This document shows positions 26,287 to 35,520 of a stretch of DNA of 51,118 nt, piece after piece; position 1 is the first letter of the stretch, and every line of letters starts with the position of its first letter. Under the pieces are notes generated by a model. That model did no database searches. It was not told the origin of the DNA and was given only the letters and a program-made list of their open reading frames with translations. The position numbers were made by a program, and so were the translations under genes. Origin of the DNA: CAYQAE01 sp964415445 [NCBI: uncultured archaeon] (GTDB taxonomy: Archaea; CAYQAE01); contig CAYQAE010000005.1 of NCBI GenBank assembly GCA_964415445.1, positions 1 to 51,118 of the forward strand, written 5' to 3'.

Positions 26287-26493
26287 ATGGTGCGGAGAAT
26301 TTCAAAATTTTATGATAAGATGATATACAATTTAAGAGGAAAATATGTTGGAAACGTAGAAGATGTTGTCCTAGATCTAACTCAAGGAAAAATTTTGGGA
26401 TTAGATATAGGAAAAAGCAAAAAAAAAGGGAAATCAAGAGCTATACCCTATGAATCAATCTATGCAATGAGTGATATAATATTAGTCCAATAA
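26287..26493 (+). CDS. PRC-barrel domain protein (68 aa)
   Basis: The small protein is a single PRC-barrel: MIYNLRGKYVGNVEDVVLDL, then TQGKILGLDIGKSKKKGKSR and IPYESIYAMSDIILVQ. This beta-barrel is related to the RimM C-terminal domain and occurs as stand-alone proteins in many archaea, where their role is unclear; some have been linked to cell division and RNA metabolism. I place the start at the ATG at 26287; a GTG follows directly and the frame opens at a TTG (26278). No ribosome binding site is visible, so a leaderless message is likely. The convergent thioredoxin gene ends one base after its stop. Confidence 0.82.
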   Translation: MVRRISKFYDKMIYNLRGKYVGNVEDVVLDLTQGKILGLDIGKSKKKGKSRAIPYESIYAMSDIILVQ

Positions 26494-26751
26494 TTAATTT
26501 TTTAATTTTATATCTATTGCTTTTTTGATACCCTTCTCTTTAGGAATAGCACCAGAAGAGACTAAAATATCACCTACAACTACCGCTGGAGTCATCATGA
26601 TCCCATATTCATCTGCCCTATCTGAAGTAGGTTCATATTTTTTTACAAAAATATCTCCATTATACTCTTCTACAACTTTTTTTACAACTTCTTCTACTTT
26701 TTTACACTTAGCACATGGTGGCATAGATCCAAATATTTTTATCTCTAACAT
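26494..26751 (-). CDS. Small thioredoxin-like redox protein, arsenic island
   Basis: The 85-residue protein has a thioredoxin fold with the active-site motif CAKC near residues 13-16 (preceded by GSMPP) and the cis-proline region MMTPAVVVGD near 53-62. This matches the MTH895-like redox-active disulfide group often found beside DUF318/ArsP permeases. A GGAGG site precedes the ATG. It is the last gene of the arsenic-related minus-strand run, 14 bases after the permease. It could reduce the permease's metal-binding cysteines or recycle ArsC; both are inference. No signal peptide is present, so it acts in the cytoplasm. Confidence 0.8.
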   Translation of the reverse strand: MLEIKIFGSMPPCAKCKKVEEVVKKVVEEYNGDIFVKKYEPTSDRADEYGIMMTPAVVVGDILVSSGAIPKEKGIKKAIDIKLKN

Positions 26752-26765
26752 CTAAAAAAACCTCC

Positions 26766-27783
26766 TTAAACTATTATATTCCCATAAAATAAACCACATA
26801 GTGTGGCTATAGTAATTACTAACATCACATAAACTAATGTTTTTTTACTACCCATTCCATTTCTAATTGCAAACATATTAGGTAAACTTAGAGCAGGACC
26901 TGCCAAAAGCAAAGCTAGGGCTGGGCCGTCTTTCATCCCTAAACCTACTAATGTTTGGACAATTGGAACTTCAGTTAATGTTGCAATATACATCAGAGCA
27001 CCTACAACACTTGCAAATAAAATTGAAATTATTGAATTATCTCCAACAACTTTTGAAACTTGATTTTCATCTAAAATTTCACCAACCATTCCAGTAATAA
27101 AAACATCTACTAATAAAACAGGTACAATTAATTTTAATAAATTATAAGTCTCTCTAATCCATAATTTTATCTCTTCAGATTCAAAATATTTTTTCAATAT
27201 CAAAAAAAAATTACAAGAGGAAATATAAGAATTAAAACTTTATAAAATAAGTTAACACCCAATATCAATATTAAAATTGACATAAAAATAGGTACTCTGT
27301 ATCTAAATTTATCATTATCTAAATATTGCAATTTTTTTCTTTTTTTAACTACATCATCATCTGAAAAGATCAAGCCATAATTATACCTATAATTAAAGCT
27401 ATAAAAATAGCAAAGACAGCCCTAAATAACCCTAATTCGTACCCTAAAACTCTTGCAGTATAGACTATGGCTAATATATTAATTGCAGGGGCTGAAAATA
27501 AAAAAGCTACAGCTGGCCCGATTCCTGCTCCTCTTCTTTTAATTCCAACAAAGAGAAGAATAACAGTACATGAACATACCGCCAAAATTGCACCTGAAAT
27601 AGAGGCCAAAGGATAAGATATTTTTTTAGAAGTATCTGGACCAAAATATTTCAAAATAGATTCTTTTTTGACAAATGATGCAATAGCTCCAGCTATAAAG
27701 AATGCAGGAATCAAACACCAAAGGACATGCTCAGAGAGATATTCCCCTAATGCTAAAAAACCGCCTTCGATGATATAATTTAT
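26766..27783 (-). pseudogene. arsP: ArsP/DUF318-type permease, split by two frameshifts
   Basis: Three reading frames together spell one permease of about 339 residues. The first holds IPAFFIAGAIASFVKKESIL, AVCSCTVILLFVGIKRRGAG and FLFSAPAINILA. The frame is lost near 27370-27375 (TGA after IIGIIMA) and regained with one added base as ALIFSDDDVVKKRKK. It is lost again in the nine-T run at 27202-27210, where ten Ts would restore the reading into ILKKYFESEEIKLWIRETYN. The start is also odd: residues typical of the N-terminus extend upstream of the first TTG (27714) to an ATA at 27781-27783, nine bases after GGTGA. ArsP members export trivalent organoarsenicals and carry the paired cysteines seen here (CSC). 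Sequence error or true decay are both possible. Confidence 0.75.
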
Positions 27784-28199
27784 TTCTTTTTATCACCAAA
27801 TTTAAAATCAATCCATTTTTTTATCTCTCTTCTTGCATTTCTAAATGCAGATAATTTATCATAGGTAGTGCCTTCAACTTTCGATGGATCTTCAAAGCTT
27901 TGGTGAATATTTTCAATATTAGCTGGAAAAAAAGGACAAGTTTCTTTTGCATTATCACAGACTGTAACCACATAATCTATATCTTTATCAATAAATTCAT
28001 CTACTTTTTTTGATCTATGTCGAGATATATCTATTCCAAGTTCTCCCATAGCTAATTTAGCATACGGATGAACAGATGACGGTTCTGTTCCCGCACTAAA
28101 AGCTTCAAATTTATCAGAATAATATTCATTCATCAATCCTTCTGCCATCTGAGAACGGGCTGAATTATGTGTGCAAATAAAAAGTACTGTCTTTTGCAT
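27780..28199 (-). CDS. arsC: Arsenate reductase ArsC (thioredoxin-coupled, LMW phosphatase fold)
   Basis: The 139-residue enzyme reduces arsenate to arsenite. The phosphatase-like loop CTHNSARSQMAEG starts at C9, with R15 as anion ligand. The resolving cysteines are in VTVCDNAKETCPFFPA, the arrangement of thioredoxin-linked ArsC. GTEPSSVHPYA and the helix with RHRSKKVDEF complete the fold. The length is standard. It lies between the permease downstream and arsM upstream, all on the minus strand, with a 19-base gap to arsM. The thioredoxin-like protein at 26494 is a natural candidate for its electron donor. Confidence 0.93.
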   Translation of the reverse strand: MQKTVLFICTHNSARSQMAEGLMNEYYSDKFEAFSAGTEPSSVHPYAKLAMGELGIDISRHRSKKVDEFIDKDIDYVVTVCDNAKETCPFFPANIENIHQSFEDPSKVEGTTYDKLSAFRNARREIKKWIDFKFGDKKK

Positions 28200-28218
28200 T
28201 AAATATACCTATGATAAT

Positions 28219-28965
28219 CTATGAAATTTTAGTAATTTCTAAATTTAAACTCTCTAGTGCAATTCCTCGATATTGTTTTTCACTAATTTCTTTATTTTCA
28301 GAAATTATTTTTTTTTCTAATCCTGCTTCTTTAATTATCCTAAAATATTCCTCTTTAAGCAAAGCGCCGCTTACACATCCAACTAATAATTTAGTATCTT
28401 GCTTTTGTTTATCATTTAGTGGTTCTAATAAAACAATATCTGAAATATACATTTTTCCTCCTTCTCTTAATACTCTTTTTGCTTCTTGAAATACCTTTAA
28501 TTTGTCTGGAATAAGGTTAATTACACAATTACTTATTATAACATCTATAGAATTATCTTCTATAGGTAAATTTTCAATTTCACTTGATTTAAATTCTACA
28601 TTTTTATATCCATATTTATTAGCAATTTTTCGCGCTTTTTCTACCATTTCTTTTGTCATATCAATTCCAATAACTTTTCCTGAGGACCCTACTTTTTTTG
28701 AAGCTAAAAAGCTATCAAAACCTGCTCCAGAACCTAAGTCTAGGACAACATCACTTTCACTAATATTACTAATTGCTATTGGATTACCACAACCCAATCC
28801 TAAATTTGCATCTGGTATAGATTTAATATCACTATTGGAATAACCAATCTGTTTCGAAATAATTTCATCAGATGTTTCACATCCACAACTACAGCAACAT
28901 CTACTTTGGGATGCTATTTTTCCATATTCTTCTTTCAAAATTTTTTTTATCTTATTATTTTTCAC
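28219..28965 (-). CDS. arsM: Arsenite S-adenosylmethionine methyltransferase ArsM
   Basis: The 248-residue methyltransferase carries SAM motif [16 protein letters not shown] near residues 75-89 and [15 protein letters not shown]. The arsenic-binding cysteines are in [20 protein letters not shown] and VGCVSGAL. This is the ArsM pattern rather than a general UbiE enzyme. A cysteine cluster sits near residue 22 (RCCCSCGCE), which may bind As(III) or pass it on. ArsM turns arsenite into methylated forms, some of them toxic in trivalent state; the neighbouring ArsP-type permease is known to export such products. Its start overlaps acr3 by four bases, so the two are co-translated. Confidence 0.92.
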   Translation of the reverse strand: MKNNKIKKILKEEYGKIASQSRCCCSCGCETSDEIISKQIGYSNSDIKSIPDANLGLGCGNPIAISNISESDVVLDLGSGAGFDSFLASKKVGSSGKVIGIDMTKEMVEKARKIANKYGYKNVEFKSSEIENLPIEDNSIDVIISNCVINLIPDKLKVFQEAKRVLREGGKMYISDIVLLEPLNDKQKQDTKLLVGCVSGALLKEEYFRIIKEAGLEKKIISENKEISEKQYRGIALESLNLEITKIS

Positions 28966-30083
28966 TTTTTATCAGTCCTTGAATTCGTACAACTCTCCAA
29001 ACTACATTTATTAAATAAATAACAATATTTTTTACATATTGCTACAAGCATCAACATTACTGGAACCTCTATAAGTACGCCTACAACAGTTGCTAATGCA
29101 GCGCCTGAAGATAGACCAAAAAGCATGATTGATGTTGCAATTGCAACTTCAAAATGATTTGAAGCTCCAATCATTGATGCAGGTGCTGCATTTTCATATG
29201 ATAGGTTTAATACTCTCGAAAATATAAAAAAACCTAATACAAATATTAATACAGTCTGTATAAATAGTGGTATCGCAATCCAAAGAATTGTTAAAGGATT
29301 ATCTATGATAATTTCTCCTTTTAGTGAAAATAATAGAACTAATGTCACAAGAAGTGCAACAATACTTACAGGAGTAAGTTTGTGCAAAAATTTACTTTCA
29401 AACCATCTCTCTCCTTTTGAACTTATAATCCATTTTCGAGAAAAATATCCTAAAACTAAAGGTAGTGCTACGTAGACTGCAACAGATAAAAGAATTGTCT
29501 TCCAAGGAATAGGCATTGAATTAATACCAAGTAAAAGACCCCCTAATGGGGCATACAATACTAACATAGTTAAAGAATTAATTGCTACCATTACCAAAGT
29601 TAATGCATCATTACCCTTTGCAAGATAACTCCACATTAGAACCATAGCAGTACATGGTGCTATCCCTAGAAGAATTGCTCCAGAGATATAACTTCTCCAT
29701 AACTCAACTTCATCACCATTTTTTAAAATTTCTGTGCCCGGCAAAAAGCCTTTGAATAAAAACCCTAAAAAGAAAGTAGCGATCAAAAACATAGTAAATG
29801 GTTTAATTAGCCAGTTAATAGTTAAAGTCATGCCAACTGGCTTTGGAGATCTAGCTGCTTTTTTAATTTCTTTGAAATCAATTTTTACCATTATTGGATA
29901 CATCATAAAAAAAAGACATATAGCAATTGGAATTGATACTTGATATATTGACATTGAATCAAGTTTCTCTGCAATAGAAGGTATTAATTTTCCTAGGACA
30001 ATGCCACCTAAAATGCATAGAAATATCCATAAAGTAAGATATTTCTCAAATATTGAGAGTTGACGAGTTTTTGTAGAAGTCAT
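28962..30083 (-). CDS. acr3: Arsenite efflux transporter Acr3
   Basis: The 373-residue protein has ten hydrophobic helices and the Acr3 landmarks: [20 protein letters not shown], which holds the essential cysteine in helix 4, [19 protein letters not shown], and the late [22 protein letters not shown]. It exports arsenite across the cytoplasmic membrane, driven by the proton gradient. The tail is Cys-rich ([16 protein letters not shown]). I chose the ATG at 30081-30083, with TGTGAT upstream; the frame also opens at 30095. It is the first gene of the minus-strand arsenic operon and divergent to arsR, with the shared 74-base control region between them. Confidence 0.93.
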   Translation of the reverse strand: MTSTKTRQLSIFEKYLTLWIFLCILGGIVLGKLIPSIAEKLDSMSIYQVSIPIAICLFFMMYPIMVKIDFKEIKKAARSPKPVGMTLTINWLIKPFTMFLIATFFLGFLFKGFLPGTEILKNGDEVELWRSYISGAILLGIAPCTAMVLMWSYLAKGNDALTLVMVAINSLTMLVLYAPLGGLLLGINSMPIPWKTILLSVAVYVALPLVLGYFSRKWIISSKGERWFESKFLHKLTPVSIVALLVTLVLLFSLKGEIIIDNPLTILWIAIPLFIQTVLIFVLGFFIFSRVLNLSYENAAPASMIGASNHFEVAIATSIMLFGLSSGAALATVVGVLIEVPVMLMLVAICKKYCYLFNKCSLESCTNSRTDKK

Positions 30084-30100
30084 AAATAAAATCACATTTT

Positions 30101-30120
30101 GTATGAATAGATGTTCATAT
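30101..30120. promoter_or_regulatory. ArsR-type operator between acr3 and arsR
   Basis: GTATGAATAG followed by ATGTTCATAT forms an imperfect 20-base inverted repeat, with seven of ten positions matching and the core TATGAA...TTCATA perfect. ArsR/SmtB repressors typically bind such TTCA-containing palindromes. It lies in the divergent promoter region, so one site could control both transcripts and lift when As(III) binds ArsR. Confidence 0.6.
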
Positions 30121-30157
30121 GTATATATTTATAAATTTTATTTATAATTTATAAATT

Positions 30158-30535
30158 ATGAAAACATTAGAAGAAAAATTACCAACCGATTGTGTGAACA
30201 AAATAAAAAGTAAATATGGTTCTTTTGAAAATATAAAAGATTTAGAAAAGGTAGGACAAAATATTACCATAGAAGCACGTTTTTTTTCTGTCTTAAGTGA
30301 TCCAAGCCGTTTGAAAATATTAAAATTATTAAAAGAAGAAGAACTTTGTGTCTGTATGATTGCAGAAATTCTAAGATTAGAGCAAACTTTAATCTCACAT
30401 CATTTAACTAAATTAAAATACTTAAATATAATAAATGAGAGAAGAGAAGGAAAGTGGATATTCTATAGTGCAAAAAAAGAAATAAAAGACTTTTTCAATA
30501 AATGTGAAGATATAATACTAAAATTAGATGAATAA
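30158..30535 (+). CDS. arsR: ArsR-family metalloregulator
   Basis: The 125-residue winged-helix protein has the ArsR core: FFSVLSDPSRLKILKLLKEE, the metal-sensing segment ELCVCMIAEIL with its two cysteines, recognition helix LISHHLTKLKYLNII, and wing NERREGKWIFYS. Arsenite or antimonite binding to the Cys pair releases the protein from DNA. The 40 N-terminal residues (with C13) are an extension seen in some archaeal members. It is transcribed away from acr3, with the operator at 30101-30120 in between. No ribosome binding site is evident, so a leaderless message is likely, given the TATA-like TTTATAAATT stretches just upstream. Confidence 0.93.
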   Translation: MKTLEEKLPTDCVNKIKSKYGSFENIKDLEKVGQNITIEARFFSVLSDPSRLKILKLLKEEELCVCMIAEILRLEQTLISHHLTKLKYLNIINERREGKWIFYSAKKEIKDFFNKCEDIILKLDE

Positions 30536-30622
30536 AACATTATCTACAAAGTTTTTATTTTAGCAAAAACCTAAAAAGGAATCAATTAGTTTGTTATATA
30601 TCTATTAATATAAGGGATATAA

Positions 30623-31363
30623 TTGCTAGAAATTAATAATTTAAGTATTGAAGTAAATAATAAAGAAATTTTGCATAGCATTAATTTATTTATTCCTAAA
30701 GGAGAAACTCATGTATTATTTGGACCAAATGGTGCAGGAAAGTCATCTCTTTTGATGGCTATTTTGGGCTTAGGTAACTATAAAATAAAAGAAGGAAATA
30801 TCACTTTTAAAGGAAAAGATATCACAAATCTGCCAACTAATGAGAGAGTAAAATTGGGTATAGGTTTATCTTTTCAAAGACCTCCAACTATTCATGGAGT
30901 AAAAACTAGAAAAATTGTAGAATTAGCTGCAAAAGATAAAAATATTGATATTAAAAAATTAGCTAAAATGCTAAATTTAGAAAAATTCTTAGATAGAGAT
31001 GTTAATTCTGGTTTCTCAGGTGGGGAAATAAAAAGATCAGAAATGCTACAGCTTTTAGCTCAAGATCCAGATTTAATATTGTTAGATGAACCCGAATCAG
31101 GAGTAGATTTAGAAAATATAGCACTAATAGGGGATATGATTAACCATATTTTGTGCAAAGATATAGCATGCTACAAAAGAAGAGAATTAGGTAATAAATC
31201 TTCATTAATTATTACCCATACTGGACATATTTTGGATTATATTCGCTCAGATAAAGCATATGTGATTTGTGATGGAACTATTCAATGTCATGGTAATCCC
31301 AAAGATCTTTTAGATAATATAAATAAAGTAGGATATGAAAAGTGCGTAAAATGTCATATATAG
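30623..31363 (+). CDS. sufC: Fe-S assembly ATPase SufC
   Basis: The 246-residue ABC ATPase powers the SUF iron-sulfur scaffold. Walker A is GPNGAGKSS at 34-42, the Q-loop region is LSFQRPPTIHGV, the signature is SGFSGGEIKRSE near 135-146, and Walker B with the D-loop is LILLDEPESGVDLEN. The H-loop histidine is in IITHTGHILDYI. The segment CKDIACYKRRELGNKS is an insertion before the H-loop, also known in archaeal SufC proteins. The ending EKCVKCHI adds a CxxC. The start is TTG after AAGGGA. The sufB gene begins inside its last codons. Archaea commonly rely on this minimal SufBC pair. Confidence 0.94.
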   Translation: MLEINNLSIEVNNKEILHSINLFIPKGETHVLFGPNGAGKSSLLMAILGLGNYKIKEGNITFKGKDITNLPTNERVKLGIGLSFQRPPTIHGVKTRKIVELAAKDKNIDIKKLAKMLNLEKFLDRDVNSGFSGGEIKRSEMLQLLAQDPDLILLDEPESGVDLENIALIGDMINHILCKDIACYKRRELGNKSSLIITHTGHILDYIRSDKAYVICDGTIQCHGNPKDLLDNINKVGYEKCVKCHI

Positions 31364-32574
31364 AAGAATTAAATAAAAAAGCTCAAAATGCAAAAAATAA
31401 AGAATCTGCATTAGGGAATTCTATTGACATTGAAGAATATAAAGAAAAAAGCGAAGATAAAGGTTATTTAGAAAATCTAGATCAATTATCTGAAGAAGAT
31501 AAAAATAGTATGTTAGATTCTGGAATAGATACTGCACAAAAAGAAAGATCAGGTTCATATATCCAAATGGATAGATCAGTAATTCATACTTCTGCATTAT
31601 ATGATGGCGTTGAAGCTATGAGTGTCATTGATGCTCAAAAAAAATATGATTGGGTAAAAGATTATTGGTGGAAACTTATTGATGTAGATACTGACAAATA
31701 TACTGCCGATGCACAACTAGATATGCACAATGGTTATTTTCTAAGAGCTCTTCCAGGTAAAAAAGTTACTTTTCCTCTCCAAGCCTGTCTATATCTAGCT
31801 AAAGATAACCTAAAACAAAATGTCCACAACATTATCATTGTTGAAGAGGGAGCTGAACTTCATATTATAACGGGTTGCTCAGTTGGTGCTCATGTAAAGA
31901 ACGGATTACATATTGGAGTTTCTGAATTTTTTGTCAAAAAAAATGCTAAATTAAGTTTTACCATGATCCATAATTGGGCAAAAAATGTCAAAGTAAGACC
32001 AAGAAGTTATGGTATTGTAGAAGAAGGTGGAGTTTTTTTATCTAATTATGTTAGTTTAAAACCTGTATCCGATTTGCAGATGTATCCTACTATAAAATTA
32101 ATTGGAGAAAACTCTACAGCTAGACTTAATTCAATACTTGTAGGTCAAAAAAATTCAAAATTAGATGTAGGATCTCGAATAATATTAGATGCAGAGAATT
32201 CAAAAGGAGAAATAATATCCAGAGCTATAAGTAAAGGAGGAGATATTTGGGCAAGGGGAGATCTAGTCGGTAATGCTAAAGGTATAAAAGGTCATCTTGA
32301 ATGTAAAGGACTTATATTAGAGGAAGGAGGATCAATAAAATCAATTCCTGAATTAGATGCAAAATTACCTGATTTAAGCCTATCACATGAAGCAGCAGTA
32401 GGTAAGATTGCACAAGAGCAAATTGAATATTTAATGGCCCGGGGTTTATCAGAAGAAGAAGCTACTTCTACCATAGTTAGAGGATTTTTAGATGTAGATA
32501 TAAAAGGTCTACCAAAGGACTTGAATAGAGAAATAAAAAAGATGATAGCCCTAGAAGAGAAAAGATACTTATAA
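31351..32574 (+). CDS. sufB: Fe-S scaffold protein SufB (SufB/SufD family)
   Basis: The 407-residue protein is the beta-helix scaffold that builds and transfers Fe-S clusters with SufC. The body carries repeats of short strands, with NIIIVEEGAELHIITGCSVG, MIHNWAKNVKVRPRSYGIVEEGG and YPTIKLIGENSTARLNSI. The C-terminal helical region SHEAAVGKIAQEQIEYLMAR followed by GLSEEEATSTIVRGFLD is the SufC-binding site. It is closer to archaeal SufB-like proteins than to SufD, as the GCS cysteine region is present. I take the ATG at 31351 as start; a GTG at 31342 is in frame. It overlaps sufC and ends just before tldE on the other strand. Confidence 0.92.
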   Translation: MSYIEELNKKAQNAKNKESALGNSIDIEEYKEKSEDKGYLENLDQLSEEDKNSMLDSGIDTAQKERSGSYIQMDRSVIHTSALYDGVEAMSVIDAQKKYDWVKDYWWKLIDVDTDKYTADAQLDMHNGYFLRALPGKKVTFPLQACLYLAKDNLKQNVHNIIIVEEGAELHIITGCSVGAHVKNGLHIGVSEFFVKKNAKLSFTMIHNWAKNVKVRPRSYGIVEEGGVFLSNYVSLKPVSDLQMYPTIKLIGENSTARLNSILVGQKNSKLDVGSRIILDAENSKGEIISRAISKGGDIWARGDLVGNAKGIKGHLECKGLILEEGGSIKSIPELDAKLPDLSLSHEAAVGKIAQEQIEYLMARGLSEEEATSTIVRGFLDVDIKGLPKDLNREIKKMIALEEKRYL

Positions 32575-32575
32575 T

Positions 32576-33895
32576 CTACATTGATACTACATTTAAATTT
32601 TCAAATAAAATAGATGGACTTAAACTATGTCCTACAATTTTTCTATCTTTTGAAATATCAATTATATTATTTAGAGATTGTAAAAAATTACCAGCTAACA
32701 TTGCTTGCTTTATTGGATATTTAATTTCACCATCCTCTATATAAAAAGAATTTTGAACTTCCACTGAAAAATCACCTGTAACAGAATTAGCAGTATGCGC
32801 ACCTATAACTCCATTAACTATTATGCCCCTTTTAATTTCAGAAATTAGATCATCTTTATTTTTAGATCCACCTTCAATTACAAAATTAGAAGGAGTAACT
32901 ATAGGGAGATTAGAATATGAATCACGATATGAATTGCCTGTACTTTCTCTGTTTTCTTTATTTGCATGATAAGTGTCATATAAAAAAGATTTTAATATGC
33001 CATTATCCAATATAGGTGTCCTTTGAGTAGGATAACCCTCTCCATCAAAATATGAAGTAAATAACCCCCCATCTTTTGTTGCATCATCTACGATTGTAAA
33101 TTTGTCATCTGCTATTTTTTTATCTAACTTTCCAACAAACATAGATTGGTTTCGCTGAATAGATTCAGCCACAATTGAGGGTATAAAACAAACACCTAAA
33201 ATTTCAGATAGAGCCAATGGCTCCAAAACAACATTCATAATGTCGGATTGTATCTTTTTAGGATTTTTTGATCTTTTTGTAATATCTGTAGCATTATTTG
33301 CAATTTTTGAAACATCTATATCTTTATAACTTCTTGACATTGAAAAATCTTGACCGGTTGTAGGATTATCTCCATCATAAGTTGTATAAATTTGAGCATG
33401 GGAAAATGTTTCATCTTTTTGTACATCAATTCCATTTCCATTAACTAAAGAGACATGATTAAAACTCGTGCTAATTAAACCGCCTGTTGCATTTAATTTA
33501 GAATCACCAACTACTTCAATCATTTTATTTGCATCTTCAATTAGCTTAACTAATTCAATATCCTTGGTAGATTTATCATAAATATTGTTAACTGAACTAT
33601 ATTGTTTTTTTGGCGTAAAATCTGAAAAATTTGGATCCTCTTGACTATTTTTGCAAGCTTTATAAGCTCTATCTACTAAAATATCCAAATTATTCAATTT
33701 AGAAGTATATGCAAACCCAATTTTTTTTCCAATACAAATTCTTACACCAACTCCAGATTCATTATTTTCAGTAGTCTCTTCAATTGCATTATTATTGATC
33801 CTAATATCTTTAGAATTAGATTTAGAATAAAATATTTCATAATTTGATACATTTAATTTTTTAATATGATTTTGAACTTTTTTAATTAAATTCAC
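32576..33895 (-). CDS. tldE: TldE/PmbA-type subunit of the TldD-TldE protease
   Basis: The 439-residue protein is the non-catalytic partner of TldD. It has the family fold with INNNAIEETTENNESGVGVRI near the start, and later PLALSEILGVCFIPSI in the position where TldD has its zinc helix but without HExxxH. FDGEGYPTQRTPILDNGILKSFLYD follows, and IGAHTANSVTGDFSVEV lies near the end. In bacteria the heterodimer trims peptide antibiotics such as microcins. In archaea it is widespread, but its substrates are not known. Its start shares one base with the stop of tldD, indicating tight coupling. It converges on sufB. Confidence 0.92.
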   Translation of the reverse strand: MNLIKKVQNHIKKLNVSNYEIFYSKSNSKDIRINNNAIEETTENNESGVGVRICIGKKIGFAYTSKLNNLDILVDRAYKACKNSQEDPNFSDFTPKKQYSSVNNIYDKSTKDIELVKLIEDANKMIEVVGDSKLNATGGLISTSFNHVSLVNGNGIDVQKDETFSHAQIYTTYDGDNPTTGQDFSMSRSYKDIDVSKIANNATDITKRSKNPKKIQSDIMNVVLEPLALSEILGVCFIPSIVAESIQRNQSMFVGKLDKKIADDKFTIVDDATKDGGLFTSYFDGEGYPTQRTPILDNGILKSFLYDTYHANKENRESTGNSYRDSYSNLPIVTPSNFVIEGGSKNKDDLISEIKRGIIVNGVIGAHTANSVTGDFSVEVQNSFYIEDGEIKYPIKQAMLAGNFLQSLNNIIDISKDRKIVGHSLSPSILFENLNVVSM

Positions 33896-35292
33896 TATAT
33901 TCCACCGCCCACTAAAGTTTGATTTAATTTAATATGAGGGCCTCCATCATCAACAGGGACATGTTGAATTTTCTCACCTTTTCCACATATTCCTGGATTA
34001 TTTATATCCCTTTTATCTCCCACTAACTCAATATTTGACAAAACATCCAAAACTGATCCTGAAATAGATACATCACGAAGTCTATCAGACAATTCACCTT
34101 TTTCTATAAGATATGCTTCTTCAACTCCAAACATAAATTTACCTTCTTTTGTGTTAACTTGACCACCTGTTCCACCCTTTAGATAAATCCCTGAATTTAT
34201 ATCCGCAATCATCTCCCCAAATGATGAATCACCTTCTTCAACATAAATGTTTGACATTCTAACAATTGGAGATAAATCATAGCCTTGTGCTCGAGCATTA
34301 CCTGTGGATAATGTATCAAAATTAGAGGCAGTCTCACGAGAATGTAAATAACTTACTAATTTTCCTTCTTTAATTATTTCTGTCTTTTGAGCTCTAACCC
34401 CTTCATCATCATATGCATAAAAACCGTGTTTTTGTGAAATATTTGGATCATCACAGATTGTAACATAATCTGGAGCTATTAATTGTCCAATTTTGCCTTC
34501 TAATATAGAATCATGTTGTAATATTTGATCTGCCTCTGTTGCATGTCCTAATGCTTCATGAGTAAATAGACCAACAATTCTAGGATCTAAAATAGCAGTG
34601 TAAATTCCTGACCTTGCTCTTTTAGAATTTAGAGCATCATAAGCCTTTTTTGCAGCAAGTTTACCTAAATTATACGCTTCTGAATTCTCGATTAATTCCC
34701 AACCACCAACACCACCAATCCTCTCATAGCCCATCTGAACTGTATTTGAATCTTTAGAAGTTGCTATCGTAGCTAGACGCAGACGAGAATATTTTTGTGA
34801 TATATCTGCACCTTCTGAATTAATATATCTTTTTTTAACATCATTATCAGAATAAGAAACTGTTACACTTTTTATCTTATTACTATAATCCATAGCAGAC
34901 TTAGATATCTCAGATATTAAATCCATTTTAGTATTTAAATTCACATCCAATGTAGATGTTTTTGGTTTTATATCCACAGATTTTTCAATCGATTCTGAAT
35001 TATCCAAAAATGATTCATTGTGTTTTTTTGAATTAAATGTGGCTTTTGCTAATTTTAGAGCAGAATTCATAGATTTTTCGAATTCATGTAAATCTGTGCA
35101 TGATGAAAAACCCCATGCATTTTTATACAAAACACGAATACCAAATCCATAATCTGATCCCAAAATGTATTTATCCATATTATTATCTTTCATAGAAAGT
35201 AGATTACCATTTGATTCATCTAATCTCACATCAACATAATCTGCACCTAGATCAATCACTCTATCTATTTCTTTTTTAATTTTTAAATCCAT
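33895..35292 (-). CDS. tldD: Metalloprotease TldD, catalytic subunit
   Basis: The 465-residue protein has the TldD zinc motif HEALGH within LFTHEALGHATEADQIL, plus YDDEGVRAQKTEIIKEGKLVSYL and the glycine-rich GTGGQVNTKEGKFMFGVEEAY, which brings the third ligand region. The N-terminal half is the DNA-gyrase-modulator-like fold common to the pair. It forms a heterodimer with TldE and degrades unfolded or short peptides threaded into a central cavity. It leads the two-gene operon. Upstream (35293-35520) the sequence is gene-free and A+T-rich, with the divergent repeat-protein gene starting at 35521. Confidence 0.94.
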   Translation of the reverse strand: MDLKIKKEIDRVIDLGADYVDVRLDESNGNLLSMKDNNMDKYILGSDYGFGIRVLYKNAWGFSSCTDLHEFEKSMNSALKLAKATFNSKKHNESFLDNSESIEKSVDIKPKTSTLDVNLNTKMDLISEISKSAMDYSNKIKSVTVSYSDNDVKKRYINSEGADISQKYSRLRLATIATSKDSNTVQMGYERIGGVGGWELIENSEAYNLGKLAAKKAYDALNSKRARSGIYTAILDPRIVGLFTHEALGHATEADQILQHDSILEGKIGQLIAPDYVTICDDPNISQKHGFYAYDDEGVRAQKTEIIKEGKLVSYLHSRETASNFDTLSTGNARAQGYDLSPIVRMSNIYVEEGDSSFGEMIADINSGIYLKGGTGGQVNTKEGKFMFGVEEAYLIEKGELSDRLRDVSISGSVLDVLSNIELVGDKRDINNPGICGKGEKIQHVPVDDGGPHIKLNQTLVGGGI

Positions 35293-35520
35293 AAAAACCG
35301 TTTATATAATTCAAATAAAAATCTATTAAATTAATCGATAAAAAAATGAAATTATATATTTCTAAATTTTAATTTCCTAATAAAGTATTCAAAGATTAAC
35401 TAACTCAAAACAACTTACCATTATTATTCAAAAAAGGTTTATCTTTTTGAAAATCAAACAAAAAGTTTTTAAAAAAGTACTAACTTAAATATAGATTATA
35501 AAACTAAAGAGGAATATTTT

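Noticed and set aside
26525-26755. Plus-strand open frame of 76 codons opposite the thioredoxin gene
   Set aside because: It is the mirror of a well-conserved CxxC thioredoxin-like gene, has no ribosome binding site and no recognisable motif.
27202-27375. Stop codons in the permease read as possible recoded TGA
   Set aside because: Both in-frame stops are TGA, but continuing past them in the same frame does not give permease sequence; a one-base frame change does, so stop-codon readthrough does not explain it.
28502-28843. Plus-strand open frame of 113 codons inside arsM
   Set aside because: The opposite strand encodes clear SAM and arsenic-binding motifs; the Ser/Ile-rich product is a typical antisense shadow.
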